A stretch of 64,000 bases of DNA from Myxococcales bacterium (lineage in GTDB: Bacteria > Myxococcota_A > Bradymonadia > UBA7976 > UBA1532). The position numbers and the translations under genes are program-made. Positions 26,352-36,283 of this stretch are shown here, one piece after another (the stretch's first letter is position 1; the number at the start of each line of letters is the position of its first letter). Below the pieces are notes generated by a model. It saw nothing but the letters and a program-made list of their open reading frames with translations, had not been told where the DNA came from and ran no database searches. The stretch is from NCBI GenBank assembly GCA_002731825.1, contig PCCS01000012.1, forward strand, positions 95,701 through 159,700, written 5' to 3'.

Positions 26352-29300
26352 TTATGCACGTTGCATATCGAGTAGAAGGATGTGGCCGTCAAGCTCAACT
26401 TGTGTCTCTAGATCCGTCTCCTTGACCACATCGAAAGAGGTCGCCAGTACCTCCGCGGCTATAGAGTCTTTGTATTGCTCGAGAACAGCCGTGAGTAGAT
26501 CACTCGACGTGGATGCTCTCAGATGAATACGATCCGTTACGTCGAGTCCTTGGTCTTTTCTCAAACGCTGCAGCCGGCTGGTCATCTCTCTCGCATGCCC
26601 TTCAGCGATCAAGTCCTCATCGAGTATGTGGTCTATGGCAACCGTCAAGCTGCCCTCTACCTCAATGACGACATCGCCTCTGGCCGTGCGCGCGACAATG
26701 ACATCGTCTGCGGTAATGGCTTCGTCCGCGACGGTGATCTGACCCCCATTTTGAAGTTGAGCCCACTGTTCGGACGTGAAGCTCGAAATGGTTTGTGCCG
26801 CCTCTTTCATGCGTTTGCCAAGCCGTCGGCCAAGGGTTTTAAAATTAGCTTTGAAGCTTAAGGTCGCTAAATCAGAATCATTTTTTACAACCACAACGTC
26901 TTTTACGTTCAATTCCTCAGCGACCAGGTCTCGCTGGGATGCCACAGCCTCTCTTACAGTTGTATCGTGGTGCACCACAGTCACGCGTCGGAGTGGCTGC
27001 CTTGTTTTCAATCGATGTTTCTCACGCAGCGCCCGACCCATGCTGACCACTTTTCGGACCTGTTCGACTTCACGCTCGAGCGCGTCATTAATTTTTTGAG
27101 GTTCGACCTGAGGGTAGTCACAGAGATGCACGCTGTCTTGTGCGTTTGACGTTTTAGGCTCAACAACCAAGTTCTGGTAGAGGGATTCGCTGACGAATGG
27201 CAGGACGGGCGCCATGACTTTGGCGAATGTGACAAGTGCCTCGTAAAGGGTTGCGTAGGCAGATGCCTTGTCCACCTGTCCGCTTACATCATCTGCTGCG
27301 CGCCAAAACCGTCGGCGACTCCTCCGTATATACCAATTGGTTAAATCGTCTATGAAGCCTAAGATGGGTGGTACGACCTTATAGAGATAGTATCCTTCCA
27401 TTTGCTCGTTGACGTCTCGGACCAATGATTGCTGAACTGACAGAAGCCATCGATCAAGCTCTGGACGGTCGTCTATTTTTGGGGTCTCAACGCCAGGTAA
27501 TCCTGTTTCCGGATGCCAGCCGTCAATATTGGCGTACTGAACAAAGAACGACCACGCATTCCTCAGGGGAATCAGCACTGTCCTGACGACCTCTCGTACA
27601 CCGCTTTCACTGAACCTCAACGGCTCTGCACGAACGACTGGAGAATTAATTAAATAGGCGCGCAACGCGTCGGCCCCATACTGTTCAAAGACGGATTCCG
27701 GGTTTGGATAATTCTGCTTCGATTTACTCATTTTTGAGCCATCTTCAGCGAGAACCATGCCGTTGACGATGCAGTTGGTAAACGGAGGTCGATCGAATAA
27801 AGCCGTACTCAAAACCAGGAGTGTGTAAAACCAACCGCGGGTCTGATCCAGGCCTTCCGCGATGAATTCAGCCGGGAAATTGGCTTCGAATCGAGAGGTG
27901 TTTTCAAATGGATAGTGGTCCTGGGCATAGGGCATCGACCCAGATTCAAACCAACAATCGAAAACGTCGTCGATGCGCACCATCTGACCTTCACATTGAC
28001 GACACGCATATGTGAGTCCGTCGATCTTATGTGGATGAATATCATCGACTTTAGCGCCGGTCGCCTCTTCCAGTTCTTTGATACTGCCCAGGCAGTCCTC
28101 TTGGTCACAGTCCGTGCAACGCCAGACGGGTATTGGCGTACCCCAAAACCGATTTCTCGACACATTCCAATCACGCGCGTCGGCTAGCCAATTTCCAAAT
28201 CTCTTACTGCCGACGGCTCCTGGAACCCAATGAATGTCTTCATTATGTTTGACCATTCGGTCCCTAAGGGCTTGAACACGGACGAAACGTGCAGGCACAG
28301 CCTTGTAGATGAGCGGCGTACCACTTCGCCAACAGAAAGGATAGCTGTGTTGAATCGTGGCATGCTTAAACAGCCGTCCGCATTGCTTGATATCCTTGAT
28401 GATGGTCGGGTCAGCAGCTTTGACGTTCTGCCCCGCATAAGGTGGAACACTGTCAGCAAAGCAGCCTTCATTGTCGACGCTCTGAACAACATGGATGCCG
28501 GCGGACTTACATGCAGCAAAGTCGTCTTCACCAAAATCTGGTGCCATATGGACGAGACCCGTGCCGTTGTCCGTCGTTACATGACCCGATGCGATGACCT
28601 GAAATGAATTCGCATGGTCGGCAAAAAAATCGAAAATGGGCTGATATCGGGCCCCTACAAGCGCTGATCCCTTTAGAGATTCTACGATAGTTGCATCATC
28701 GCCTAACACACTCTTTAAGCGCTCTTTCGCAACGATGTAGATCGTCTCACTCGTCGATGTTTTAGCTTTCACATAATCGATGTCAGATCCGACGGCGATG
28801 GCCAAATTGGAGGGTAACGTCCATGGCGTTGTCGTCCAGATTAACAGAGACACACCGGGTTCGTTGACCATGGGCATTGCCACGGTAATCGCTGGATCTT
28901 GAACGTCGCGGTAATCGAGATTCGCTTCGAAGTTAGACAGCGCCGTCGACAATCGCCAACTGAAGGGCATCACTCTAAAATCTTCGTAGACAAGGCCTTT
29001 GTCCCAGAGACTTTTAAAGACCCACCAAACGCTCTCCATAAATGTTGCGTCCATGGTCTTATAATCGTTGTCAAAGTCGACCCAGCGACCCAAGCGACCC
29101 ACGACACGACGCCACTCTTCTGTATATTTGAGGACATTTGAACGACACGCTTCATTAAACCGGTCGACGCCAAATGCCCGAATACTGGTTGGGCCAGACA
29201 GGTTCAATTCTTTTTCCATGAGCATTTCGATCGGGAGTCCATGGGTATCCCAGCCAAAACGGCGTTCTATTTTGAAGCCTCGCATCGCCCAATATCTAGG

Positions 29301-29522
29301 CACGATATCTTTGATGGTGTTTGCAACCAAATGCCCGTAGTGCGGCAAGCCGGTCGCAAAAGGAGGACCGTCATAGAAGACATAGCGCTTATCGTCCGGT
29401 TTTTCATCGACGGACCTTTTGAAAATCTCTTTGTCATCCCAGATGGATTTAACCTTGAGTTCCTCTGCTGGGAAGCCAATTTGAGTATCTATGGGATGAA
29501 ATGCGCTCTTTTTACTCTGCAT
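26352..29522 (-). CDS. ileS: Isoleucyl-tRNA synthetase, eukaryote-like (IleRS type 2)
   Basis: 1056 residues. HIGH motif appears as HYGH (61-64) in PPFATGLPHYGHLVANTIKD, and KMSKSKQNY near residue 600 follows GMVLAEDGS. The editing domain (IWTTTPWTLPSNLAIAVG) is present. Length, the RFGWDTHGLPIEMLMEKEL stretch and the lack of a C-terminal zinc finger fit the type 2 group shared with eukaryotes and known for low mupirocin sensitivity. It charges tRNA-Ile. A probable promoter lies at 29654-29681. Confidence 0.96.
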   Translation of the reverse strand: MQSKKSAFHPIDTQIGFPAEELKVKSIWDDKEIFKRSVDEKPDDKRYVFYDGPPFATGLPHYGHLVANTIKDIVPRYWAMRGFKIERRFGWDTHGLPIEMLMEKELNLSGPTSIRAFGVDRFNEACRSNVLKYTEEWRRVVGRLGRWVDFDNDYKTMDATFMESVWWVFKSLWDKGLVYEDFRVMPFSWRLSTALSNFEANLDYRDVQDPAITVAMPMVNEPGVSLLIWTTTPWTLPSNLAIAVGSDIDYVKAKTSTSETIYIVAKERLKSVLGDDATIVESLKGSALVGARYQPIFDFFADHANSFQVIASGHVTTDNGTGLVHMAPDFGEDDFAACKSAGIHVVQSVDNEGCFADSVPPYAGQNVKAADPTIIKDIKQCGRLFKHATIQHSYPFCWRSGTPLIYKAVPARFVRVQALRDRMVKHNEDIHWVPGAVGSKRFGNWLADARDWNVSRNRFWGTPIPVWRCTDCDQEDCLGSIKELEEATGAKVDDIHPHKIDGLTYACRQCEGQMVRIDDVFDCWFESGSMPYAQDHYPFENTSRFEANFPAEFIAEGLDQTRGWFYTLLVLSTALFDRPPFTNCIVNGMVLAEDGSKMSKSKQNYPNPESVFEQYGADALRAYLINSPVVRAEPLRFSESGVREVVRTVLIPLRNAWSFFVQYANIDGWHPETGLPGVETPKIDDRPELDRWLLSVQQSLVRDVNEQMEGYYLYKVVPPILGFIDDLTNWYIRRSRRRFWRAADDVSGQVDKASAYATLYEALVTFAKVMAPVLPFVSESLYQNLVVEPKTSNAQDSVHLCDYPQVEPQKINDALEREVEQVRKVVSMGRALREKHRLKTRQPLRRVTVVHHDTTVREAVASQRDLVAEELNVKDVVVVKNDSDLATLSFKANFKTLGRRLGKRMKEAAQTISSFTSEQWAQLQNGGQITVADEAITADDVIVARTARGDVVIEVEGSLTVAIDHILDEDLIAEGHAREMTSRLQRLRKDQGLDVTDRIHLRASTSSDLLTAVLEQYKDSIAAEVLATSFDVVKETDLETQVELDGHILLLDMQRA

Positions 29523-29653
29523 AACGACCTCGAGAATTTAGAACTTTGTGCTACCCCAATTAGTGAATACACCGCAAGGGGTGTGGCGGATCGAGGCCGC
29601 ATTTTATTCCGCAGCCAGTCGATTATGGCCGACTCAGCATCCAACATGTTGAT

Positions 29654-29681
29654 AATTTATTTATGATTTTCGGCGGTTCAA
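29654..29681 (-). promoter_or_regulatory. Putative sigma70-type promoter of ileS
   Basis: On the minus strand, TTGAAC (29681-29676), 16-base spacer, TAAATT (29659-29654), leaving a ~130-base leader before ileS. Consensus match only. Confidence 0.45.
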
Positions 29682-29760
29682 GAATCCTAGTTCGAGCACG
29701 ATGCGTCTAATAGAGGCAGAGAATTAGCGACAGAATTCGAATTAAACGTTAGTATTGAGT

Positions 29761-29776
29761 GGTGAGTGTATTCACC
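29761..29776. promoter_or_regulatory. Palindrome GGTGA-N6-TCACC
   Basis: Inverted repeat about 50 bp before the hypothetical gene at 29826. A possible operator; no regulator can be named. Confidence 0.3.
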
Positions 29777-29825
29777 GTTGAGAGTCTGCGTGTTAGCGGC
29801 ACTATGCGGCTGGAAGAGGGATTGA

Positions 29826-30626
29826 ATGGACAAGGTCATAATGGGTGCATTTGCAGTTTTGCTAGCCCTCGTGGTTTGGGTCATTAGCCCGGCACCCAAA
29901 AATGAGGCTGTGAAGGCCTCCGTCATCGCGCAAGCGAACGCCATCAACAAAGGGATTGGTCAGCCGATCGGCGCCGAGGCAACAGCTTTGCTCGAACGAC
30001 GTCATGCTGAGTATCGCGTCGCCAATGCGGGCCAAAAGGCCACCACCTCTAAGAGCCTCAAGGCAGGGGATGCAAAACCCGTCGATCTCGGCAAACAGGC
30101 GAATTGTGAAGTCGACTCCGATGAGCCCCGGGATATCATGCCGCCGTCCTCTGACTATGATGAAGACCCCCGGAAGAATATCCCGGAGAATGAGCACGAT
30201 ATTCGCGCTTGGCCCGTGGTGACGACCGGCGACTTTGCCGTTAAAAATTACGTAGATGTCAAATCCATTCTGGCATCGCAGACACCATATGAGATCCCAC
30301 CGGAAGACGATCCTCACCCACACTTTGCCAAACGCGATTTCAAAGATAAGCTTCAGACCTATTTCGATGGCCTTGAAGACGGAATCATGCCCGAGACTGT
30401 TTATGTCGAAGAGGCTCTACCCTCGACCTTGATTTCCTTACTGCAAATTCCGGCGAAGACAAAACTCACGATGCTTGGTCCTCATTACACCAATGACGTT
30501 CGTTCTTGGCGCGTTGCATTGGGTTTGTCCGATGACATCAACACGGTCTTTGGACTCAGCTATGTGACACCCGACGGGCGCTCGGCACGGCAATACGTCA
30601 AATTCAAAGCCGTAAAGCCTGAATAA
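29826..30626 (+). CDS. Hypothetical membrane-anchored protein
   Basis: 266 residues, not recognised. An N-terminal membrane anchor (about 5-22, MGAFAVLLALVVWVISPAP) is followed by an Ala/Lys-rich region, an acidic middle (DSDEPRDIMPPSSDYDEDP) and a C-terminal ~80-residue domain of mixed strands (LTMLGPHYTNDVRSWRVALG). It probably faces the periplasm. GAGGG precedes the ATG. It stands alone between ileS and the merR-isc operon. Confidence 0.75.
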   Translation: MDKVIMGAFAVLLALVVWVISPAPKNEAVKASVIAQANAINKGIGQPIGAEATALLERRHAEYRVANAGQKATTSKSLKAGDAKPVDLGKQANCEVDSDEPRDIMPPSSDYDEDPRKNIPENEHDIRAWPVVTTGDFAVKNYVDVKSILASQTPYEIPPEDDPHPHFAKRDFKDKLQTYFDGLEDGIMPETVYVEEALPSTLISLLQIPAKTKLTMLGPHYTNDVRSWRVALGLSDDINTVFGLSYVTPDGRSARQYVKFKAVKPE

Positions 30627-30775
30627 AGAGAGCTTGATAAAGGCTGGCCGAGAACTTAAAAAACAATTTAAATTCAATGTCTTATAGGTATGCCGGGCTC
30701 GGGTTTACTATGGCGGCCGTTACACGCATGCCCCCAGTTTGAAAAACCCTTACGCATACGTTAGAGTTAGGCTTG

Positions 30776-30804
30776 TTGACAATACGGATCTAAATCACTA
30801 GGTT
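30776..30804 (+). promoter_or_regulatory. Putative promoter of the merR-isc operon
   Basis: TTGACA (30776-30781), 17-base spacer, TAGGTT (30799-30804), 22 bp before the GTG start. The interior shares GGATnTAAAT and TAGGT with the region upstream of acpP. MerR-type operators usually have longer spacers, which I do not see. Confidence 0.45.
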
Positions 30805-30826
30805 GCGCCAGCATCAGGAGCGATTC

Positions 30827-31324
30827 GTGGCTGAAGAAAAGCGCACATTGTACCGGATTGGCGAGCTGGCCGCTCGGACTGACAAAACTGTTCGAGCCCT
30901 TCATTTATACGAAGAATTAGGCCTGCTGACGCCGGTTGAACGCACAAAAAGCGGTTATCGAATGTACGATAACGGCAACGTTGAACGGATCCAATACATC
31001 TCCCAGTTGCAACACCTGGACTTAACGTTGGGTGACATCGCCGAGTTGTTGACGGATTGGACCTCTGAGCGGCACTCCGAGAGTGCGATGGCTAAGCTGC
31101 GAGCGGTCTATGTCACTCGTTTGGAGGCGGTGAAGCAAAAGCGCTTGGAATTGGAAGCGTTAGAGAGGGAATTGACCGAAAGTGTTTCGTTTCTTGATGG
31201 ATGCACTGGATGCGGGCAACAGGTTGCCGCAACCGATGCATGCTCCACATGCTCCACATGCGTGGATGCTCAGCGAGCGCACGAGACGAAGCCAACACTG
31301 ATTACGGGATTGCTGGCGCATTAG
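30827..31324 (+). CDS. MerR-family regulator with five-cysteine C-terminal tail, heading the isc operon
   Basis: 165 residues from the GTG at 30827 (AGGAG seven bases upstream); a longer TTG start at 30803 lacks a site. The N-terminus is a MerR winged helix ([20 protein letters not shown], then [17 protein letters not shown]), followed by a long dimer helix (~85-120). The tail has Cys126, 129, 139, 142 and 145, read as CTGC...CSTCSTC. SoxR also carries a cysteine cluster after its dimer helix, but with different spacing. The gene sits 37 bp before iscS in the slot usually held by iscR. I infer autoregulated control of Fe-S assembly through a metal or Fe-S cluster. Confidence 0.88.
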   Translation: MAEEKRTLYRIGELAARTDKTVRALHLYEELGLLTPVERTKSGYRMYDNGNVERIQYISQLQHLDLTLGDIAELLTDWTSERHSESAMAKLRAVYVTRLEAVKQKRLELEALERELTESVSFLDGCTGCGQQVAATDACSTCSTCVDAQRAHETKPTLITGLLAH

Positions 31325-31361
31325 CCGCCGGAACATGTTTGAGGATGGAGTAAAGATTTTT

Positions 31362-32576
31362 ATGAAGTTACCCATTTATATGGATAACCAATCGACGACG
31401 CCCTGCGACCCGAGGGTCGTGGATGCGATGGTACCTTACTTGGCAGACCATTTTGGAAATGCATCGAGCCGAAATCACGCCTTTGGGTGGACCGCTGAGG
31501 AAGCTGTCGAATCATCGCGTGAGCAAATCGCTGAGCTCATTGGTGCTTCAGCGAAGGAGATCGTGTTCACAAGCGGCGCCACTGAGAGCGACAATATGGC
31601 ACTCAAGGGGGCTTTTGAGTTCTACGCGAAAAAAGGCAACCACATTATTACGGCGCCGACAGAACACAAGGCGATCATCGATACGGTTCGCTGGTTAGAG
31701 CGCCAAGGCGCGGACGTCACATGGTTGCCGGTCAATGATGATGGAACGATTTCGCCAGATGAATTGAAAGCCGCCATCCGGCCAGAGACAGTGTTGGTCT
31801 CTCTCATGCATGGAAACAATGAAATTGGAACCATTAATCCCATTGGTGAGTACGGCGCGATCTGCAAAGAGGCAGGCGTTCTGTTTCACACAGACGCGGC
31901 GCAGACCGTGGGCAAAGTACCCATCGACGTCAATGAAATGAAGATTGACCTCCTTTCGATGTCCGGTCACAAAATGTATGGGCCTAAGGGCATCGGAGCC
32001 CTATATGTGCGGCGGAAAAATCCGCGTGTTCGGATATCACCACAGCTCCACGGTGGAGGCCACGAGCGCGGCATGCGCTCCGGGACGCTTCCAGTCCACC
32101 AGATCGTGGGTTTAGGTAAAGCGGCTGAACTCTGTCGCTTAGAACTACCCGACGAAATGAAGCGAACAAAAGCACTTCGCGACCGACTCCTCGAAAAAGT
32201 GTCTGCGGGTGTGCCTGAAATTCTGATTAATGGCCATGAAGACAACCACCTACCCGGCAACGTGAACATCAGCTTCACCTTTGTCGAAGGCGAATCTCTG
32301 CTCATGGCACTTCGGGACGTCGCGGTCTCGAGTGGGTCAGCTTGTACCTCGGCGAGCCTCGAACCCAGTTACGTGCTTCGGTCGATCGGTCTCGACGATG
32401 AGAACGCTCACTCGAGCATTCGTTTTGGTGTGGGCCGTTTTAATACAGCCTCTGAGGTTGACTATGTCGCGGATCTAGTGATCCAGTCCGTTGCAAAATT
32501 GAGAGCGATGTCCCCCTTATGGGAAATGCATCAAGATGGTATTGATTTAAAAAGTATTGAATGGGCTGGGCATTAA
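31362..32576 (+). CDS. iscS: Cysteine desulfurase IscS
   Basis: 404 residues from the ATG at 31362, the same length as E. coli IscS; GGAG lies 11 bases upstream. PLP lysine in [18 protein letters not shown], catalytic cysteine in [18 protein letters not shown], and the C-terminus [19 protein letters not shown], which in E. coli contacts IscU. It supplies persulfide sulfur to IscU. Confidence 0.98.
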   Translation: MKLPIYMDNQSTTPCDPRVVDAMVPYLADHFGNASSRNHAFGWTAEEAVESSREQIAELIGASAKEIVFTSGATESDNMALKGAFEFYAKKGNHIITAPTEHKAIIDTVRWLERQGADVTWLPVNDDGTISPDELKAAIRPETVLVSLMHGNNEIGTINPIGEYGAICKEAGVLFHTDAAQTVGKVPIDVNEMKIDLLSMSGHKMYGPKGIGALYVRRKNPRVRISPQLHGGGHERGMRSGTLPVHQIVGLGKAAELCRLELPDEMKRTKALRDRLLEKVSAGVPEILINGHEDNHLPGNVNISFTFVEGESLLMALRDVAVSSGSACTSASLEPSYVLRSIGLDDENAHSSIRFGVGRFNTASEVDYVADLVIQSVAKLRAMSPLWEMHQDGIDLKSIEWAGH

Positions 32577-32594
32577 GCCCGATGGAGACAAACG

Positions 32595-32981
32595 ATGGCA
32601 TACAGCGATAAAGTCGTTGATCACTACGAGAACCCAAGAAATGTTGGGTCCCTCGATAAAAATGACGAGACGGTTGGCACGGGCTTAGTCGGCGCACCTG
32701 CATGCGGTGATGTCATGCGGTTACAAATCAAAGTGACCGATGATGGACGGATTGAAGATGCACGATTTAAGACCTATGGGTGCGGCTCGGCGATCGCCAG
32801 CTCCAGTCTTGTAACCGAATGGGTCAAAGGGCGTACCATAGACGAGGCGCTTGCAATCAAGAACCGAGACATCGCAGATCATCTTGCGCTTCCACCGGTT
32901 AAGATCCACTGTTCTGTTTTGGCTGAAGACGCGATTCGGGCGGCCATCAGCGATTACAAGACAAAAAAGGGACTTGACTAA
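32595..32981 (+). CDS. iscU: Iron-sulfur cluster scaffold IscU
   Basis: 128 residues. The three cluster-ligand cysteines lie in GAPACGDVM, TYGCGSAIASSS and KIHCSVLAEDA, and the LPPVK motif recognised by HscA is present just before the third. GGAG precedes the ATG. Confidence 0.98.
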   Translation: MAYSDKVVDHYENPRNVGSLDKNDETVGTGLVGAPACGDVMRLQIKVTDDGRIEDARFKTYGCGSAIASSSLVTEWVKGRTIDEALAIKNRDIADHLALPPVKIHCSVLAEDAIRAAISDYKTKKGLD

Positions 32982-33007
32982 GAACAGTCATTGGGAGGCA
33001 CCAATAC

Positions 33008-33331
33008 ATGATTGGTTTGAGTGAAAATGCAGCACAGAAAGTGCTTGAGTTAATCGACAATCGACCAAACCCGACGACGGGATTACGGGTTGGCGTTCGC
33101 GGTGGTGGTTGCTCTGGATTCACGTATTTCTTAGAATTTGCCGAAGCCCCAAACAAGGGTGATCGAGAGCTGGAGTCCCACGGCGTTCCGCTTTTTGTAG
33201 ACCCGAAGAGTTACCTGTACCTTATGGGAACCGAAGTCGATTATGTCGACAATCTCGGTCAATCTGGATTCAAATTCACAAACCCCAACGCCCGCAGGAC
33301 CTGCGGATGCGGTGAGAGTTTCAGCGTCTAA
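33008..33331 (+). CDS. iscA: A-type Fe-S carrier IscA
   Basis: 107 residues with RGGGCSGFTYFLEF and the C-terminal RRTCGCGESFSV, giving the conserved C...CxC ligands. It carries Fe-S clusters to target enzymes. Located in standard order after iscU. Confidence 0.97.
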   Translation: MIGLSENAAQKVLELIDNRPNPTTGLRVGVRGGGCSGFTYFLEFAEAPNKGDRELESHGVPLFVDPKSYLYLMGTEVDYVDNLGQSGFKFTNPNARRTCGCGESFSV

Positions 33332-33399
33332 TCTTTGCCGATTCGAAATCGAGTAGATGTCTCCATATGTCGCCTCCAACAGGGACCTAGGACAGAACA

Positions 33400-33996
33400 A
33401 TGAAGTGTTGGCGTTGCCAACGGGAATACGGTGACCGAGATTTTATCTGCCCGGAGTGTGGGGCCCTTCAGGGTCCGAGGCCGGACCTGTCGCATTTCGA
33501 TCGTCTAGAGATGAGCCCGTCCTATCATATCGACACCGCAGATTTGGCCGACCGACATCGTCGCCTGCAAAGACAGTTTCATCCAGACCGACACGCGAGC
33601 CGGTCCGCTGTCGAGCGGCGGTTTTCCCTTGAGCACGCAACGGCTTTAAATGATGCCTTTCGAGTTTTAAAAGATCCCGTTAAGCGGGCTGAGTACATGA
33701 TCGGCCTACGTGGCCTTGATATGCGCGATGAGAGTAATCAGATTAAATTGCCTCCGATGTTTCTCATGGAGATGCTCGAGTTACGGGAAGCACTCGATGA
33801 GTTGAGCGGGTCTGATACGCATGTTGAACGCGGTCGTATCGAGCACGATGTGGCGAGTCGATATGAACGCACTCTCGATGCCCTTGGTGCCGGTCTCGAT
33901 GGCACCGACGCCTCAATTGTGGTACTCGCCCAATATGCAGCTCAATTGAAGTACCTAAAGAGGATTCTTGAAGACCTACATGCGCTTGCCGATTAA
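33400..33996 (+). CDS. hscB: Co-chaperone HscB with N-terminal zinc-ribbon
   Basis: 198 residues. A four-cysteine ribbon (CWRCQREY...CPECG, residues 3-22) precedes a J-domain with RRLQRQFHPDRH (HPD intact) and a C-terminal three-helix IscU-binding domain. E. coli HscB (171 residues) lacks the ribbon, whereas animal HSCB has a comparable cysteine motif. It delivers IscU to HscA. Confidence 0.95.
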   Translation: MKCWRCQREYGDRDFICPECGALQGPRPDLSHFDRLEMSPSYHIDTADLADRHRRLQRQFHPDRHASRSAVERRFSLEHATALNDAFRVLKDPVKRAEYMIGLRGLDMRDESNQIKLPPMFLMEMLELREALDELSGSDTHVERGRIEHDVASRYERTLDALGAGLDGTDASIVVLAQYAAQLKYLKRILEDLHALAD

Positions 33997-34022
33997 TTTG
34001 ACGATGAAGGATTGGGCTTAAT

Positions 34023-35885
34023 ATGAAAGCCGTTGGTATCGACCTTGGGACCACGAATAGCCTGGTTGCATTTGTGCAGAACGGGCACGCTCAAATCATC
34101 GATGTTGATGGGGGTAAATCGACCCTTCCCTCGGCGGTCCAATACCGTGAAGAGGGTGATATTTTGGTCGGGCGGGCTGCTCGTGATGCAGCTGCTGATG
34201 CCGTTAGTCGGACGATCTTGTCAGTCAAACGACTCCTTGGTCGGACAGCTGAAGAAACGCAAAAACTTGGTTTCGGCGACGCCCGCATCAAACAAGATGG
34301 CGCCCTTCTGAGAATCGATTTAGGTCAGCAGCAGCCCACGCCGGTTGAAGTGTCGGCCGAGATCTTAAAAGAGCTTAAACGATACGCCAGCGATGCCCTA
34401 GGCGGTGAGATCTCAAAAGCGGTGATCACAGTGCCTGCCTATTTTGACGATACGCAGCGTCAAGCCACCCGACAGGCAGGACGATTGGCCGGTCTTGAGG
34501 TGTTGCGGCTCGTCAATGAGCCCACAGCAGCCGCTTTGGCCTATGGACTCGATAAGAGGACAGAGGGTCGTTTCGCGATTTTTGACCTGGGTGGTGGGAC
34601 CTTCGATATCAGCATTCTCCATTTGGTCGATGGTGTCTTTGAAGTTTTGTCTACCGGTGGCGACAGTCAGTTGGGCGGTGATGACTTCGATTCTTCATTC
34701 GCGAAAGTCTTGCTCGATCGATTTTCTTTGGCTGAGACAGCCGTATCCCAAGCCTTCAAACAGCGTCTATTAATGGTCGCAGAAGCAGCTAAAATTGAGT
34801 TGACGACCCATTTCGAGGCGCAGGTTGAAATAGAGGACGAAACGGGTACTGAGCATTGTCTCACAATCAGCCGTGCCCAATATGAGGCCATTGTTGAACC
34901 CACCTTACGGCGGGTGATTCCGCCTTGTCAGCGCGCATTTCGAGATGCTGGCATACGCCCAGAACAACTCGATGGTGTGGTTCTGGTCGGCGGCAGCACA
35001 CGGTCACCTTTCGTACATCGATTTGTCGCTGACTTATTTGAGCGCCAACCGCTCTCCGATATTGATCCGGACGAAGTGGTCGCCTTGGGTGCTGCGAGTC
35101 AAGCCGACTTGTTATCGGCAGAATCTGAACTCAGGTTGATCGATGGTGGAGACGTTCTGCTCTTGGATGTGACCCCTTTGTCCGTCGGCCTTGAAATGAT
35201 GGGCGGACTGGTGGAAAAAGTCATCCCCCGTTGCAGCCAAATTCCCGCCAGTCGCAGCCAAGAATTTACAACTTATCAGGACGGCCAAACGGCCATGGAC
35301 ATCCATGTTCTACAGGGTGAGCGAGAACTGGTCGCAGATTGCCGCAGTCTTGCGCGTTTTCAGCTTCGAGGGATCCCGCCCAAGCCGGCGGGGGTTGCTC
35401 GAATACGGGTCAATTTCCAAATCGATGCCGATAGTATTTTGACTGTGTCTGCGGAAGAACTCAGTACGGGTATCCAGCAACAAGTCATTGTCCAACCGAG
35501 TCACGGACTGACGGATGAACAAATCGAGGACATGTTGCAGGCGTCACTGGACCACGCTGAGGCTGATGTAAACGCTCGATTTCTGCGAACAGCTGTTGTG
35601 GAGGCTGAGCGGGCTCTATTGGCTATGAAGGCCGCAATTCGCGCCGACAAAGATTTGCTGACAGAGGACGAGGCAGACGTGATCGCCGGGGTGATCAGCG
35701 ATCTGGAACAGGCGATGCATGGCACCGATCATCGTCTTGTTCAAGACTTGACAGACATGCTGGATAAGGTGAGTTCTGGATTCGCACACCGGCGCATGGA
35801 GCGTGCTCTACAGGTCGGTCTAAAAGACGTTAGCATCGACCATTTAGAGCAAGAACTCGAGACTGAAGAGCAGGGAGAGGAATAA
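34023..35885 (+). CDS. hscA: Hsp70-type chaperone HscA
   Basis: 620 residues. ATPase signatures [33 protein letters not shown] and [16 protein letters not shown]; linker [20 protein letters not shown]; substrate domain with [20 protein letters not shown]. With HscB it drives cluster release from IscU via the LPPVK motif. Confidence 0.97.
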   Translation: MKAVGIDLGTTNSLVAFVQNGHAQIIDVDGGKSTLPSAVQYREEGDILVGRAARDAAADAVSRTILSVKRLLGRTAEETQKLGFGDARIKQDGALLRIDLGQQQPTPVEVSAEILKELKRYASDALGGEISKAVITVPAYFDDTQRQATRQAGRLAGLEVLRLVNEPTAAALAYGLDKRTEGRFAIFDLGGGTFDISILHLVDGVFEVLSTGGDSQLGGDDFDSSFAKVLLDRFSLAETAVSQAFKQRLLMVAEAAKIELTTHFEAQVEIEDETGTEHCLTISRAQYEAIVEPTLRRVIPPCQRAFRDAGIRPEQLDGVVLVGGSTRSPFVHRFVADLFERQPLSDIDPDEVVALGAASQADLLSAESELRLIDGGDVLLLDVTPLSVGLEMMGGLVEKVIPRCSQIPASRSQEFTTYQDGQTAMDIHVLQGERELVADCRSLARFQLRGIPPKPAGVARIRVNFQIDADSILTVSAEELSTGIQQQVIVQPSHGLTDEQIEDMLQASLDHAEADVNARFLRTAVVEAERALLAMKAAIRADKDLLTEDEADVIAGVISDLEQAMHGTDHRLVQDLTDMLDKVSSGFAHRRMERALQVGLKDVSIDHLEQELETEEQGEE

Positions 35886-35887
35886 AT

Positions 35888-36100
35888 ATGGCGCTCAAAT
35901 GGACTGATATACATGCCATAGGGGAAATTCTTTATGACACTCACACGGATATAGACCCGTTAACTGTTCGTTTCACAGACCTGATGCAATGGGTTATGGA
36001 TATCGATGACTTTGATGATGCGCCTGAGCGATGCGGTGAGCGTGTCCTCGAGGCGATTCAAATGGCCTGGTATTCGGAATGGAAAGAAGACAACGGGTAA
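35888..36100 (+). CDS. iscX: IscX
   Basis: 70 residues, acidic, with WTDIHAIGEILYD and IDDFDDAPERCGERVLEAIQ typical of IscX, which binds IscS at the frataxin site. It follows hscA by two bases. The ferredoxin gene normally found between hscA and iscX is absent. Confidence 0.95.
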   Translation: MALKWTDIHAIGEILYDTHTDIDPLTVRFTDLMQWVMDIDDFDDAPERCGERVLEAIQMAWYSEWKEDNG

Positions 36101-36114
36101 TCAAAGGCTTTCCG

Positions 36115-36282
36115 ATGGCAAAAAAAACATTAGTGCTTCCCATTGCAATGGGCATATCGGGCGGCTTGTTTCTTGCTTTCTTAGCGATGCATTTTGGGGC
36201 GACCCCGAGGTGGGCCAGCATTTTTGGTGGTGCGGTCTCTGCTGCTGTGGCGGCCAGCATCGTCATCAAGAGAAGCCAATAA
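36115..36282 (+). CDS. Small membrane protein
   Basis: 55 residues from the ATG at 36115, 14 bp after iscX. Two hydrophobic stretches (LPIAMGISGGLFLAFLAM and FGGAVSAAVAASIVI) separated by a short turn, and a Lys-Arg C-terminus. Not recognised. Position suggests co-transcription with isc. Confidence 0.5.
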   Translation: MAKKTLVLPIAMGISGGLFLAFLAMHFGATPRWASIFGGAVSAAVAASIVIKRSQ

Positions 36283-36283
36283 A

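Larger units (their letters stand above)
29523..29825. other. Divergent gap between ileS and the 29826 gene
   Basis: 303 bp. It contains the ileS promoter candidate, a hairpin with ACACC/GGTGT arms in the ileS leader (about 29570-29585), and a palindrome GGTGA-N6-TCACC at 29761-29776 upstream of the plus-strand gene. No T-box, tRNA or ORF with support is seen. Confidence 0.5.

Noticed and set aside
29523..29653. T-box leader of ileS
   Set aside because: No T-box core (TGGNACCGCG-like) or specifier stem is visible.
29676..29690. tRNA T-arm-like GGTTCAAGAATCC
   Set aside because: The loop is one base too long, and no acceptor, D or anticodon arm surrounds it.
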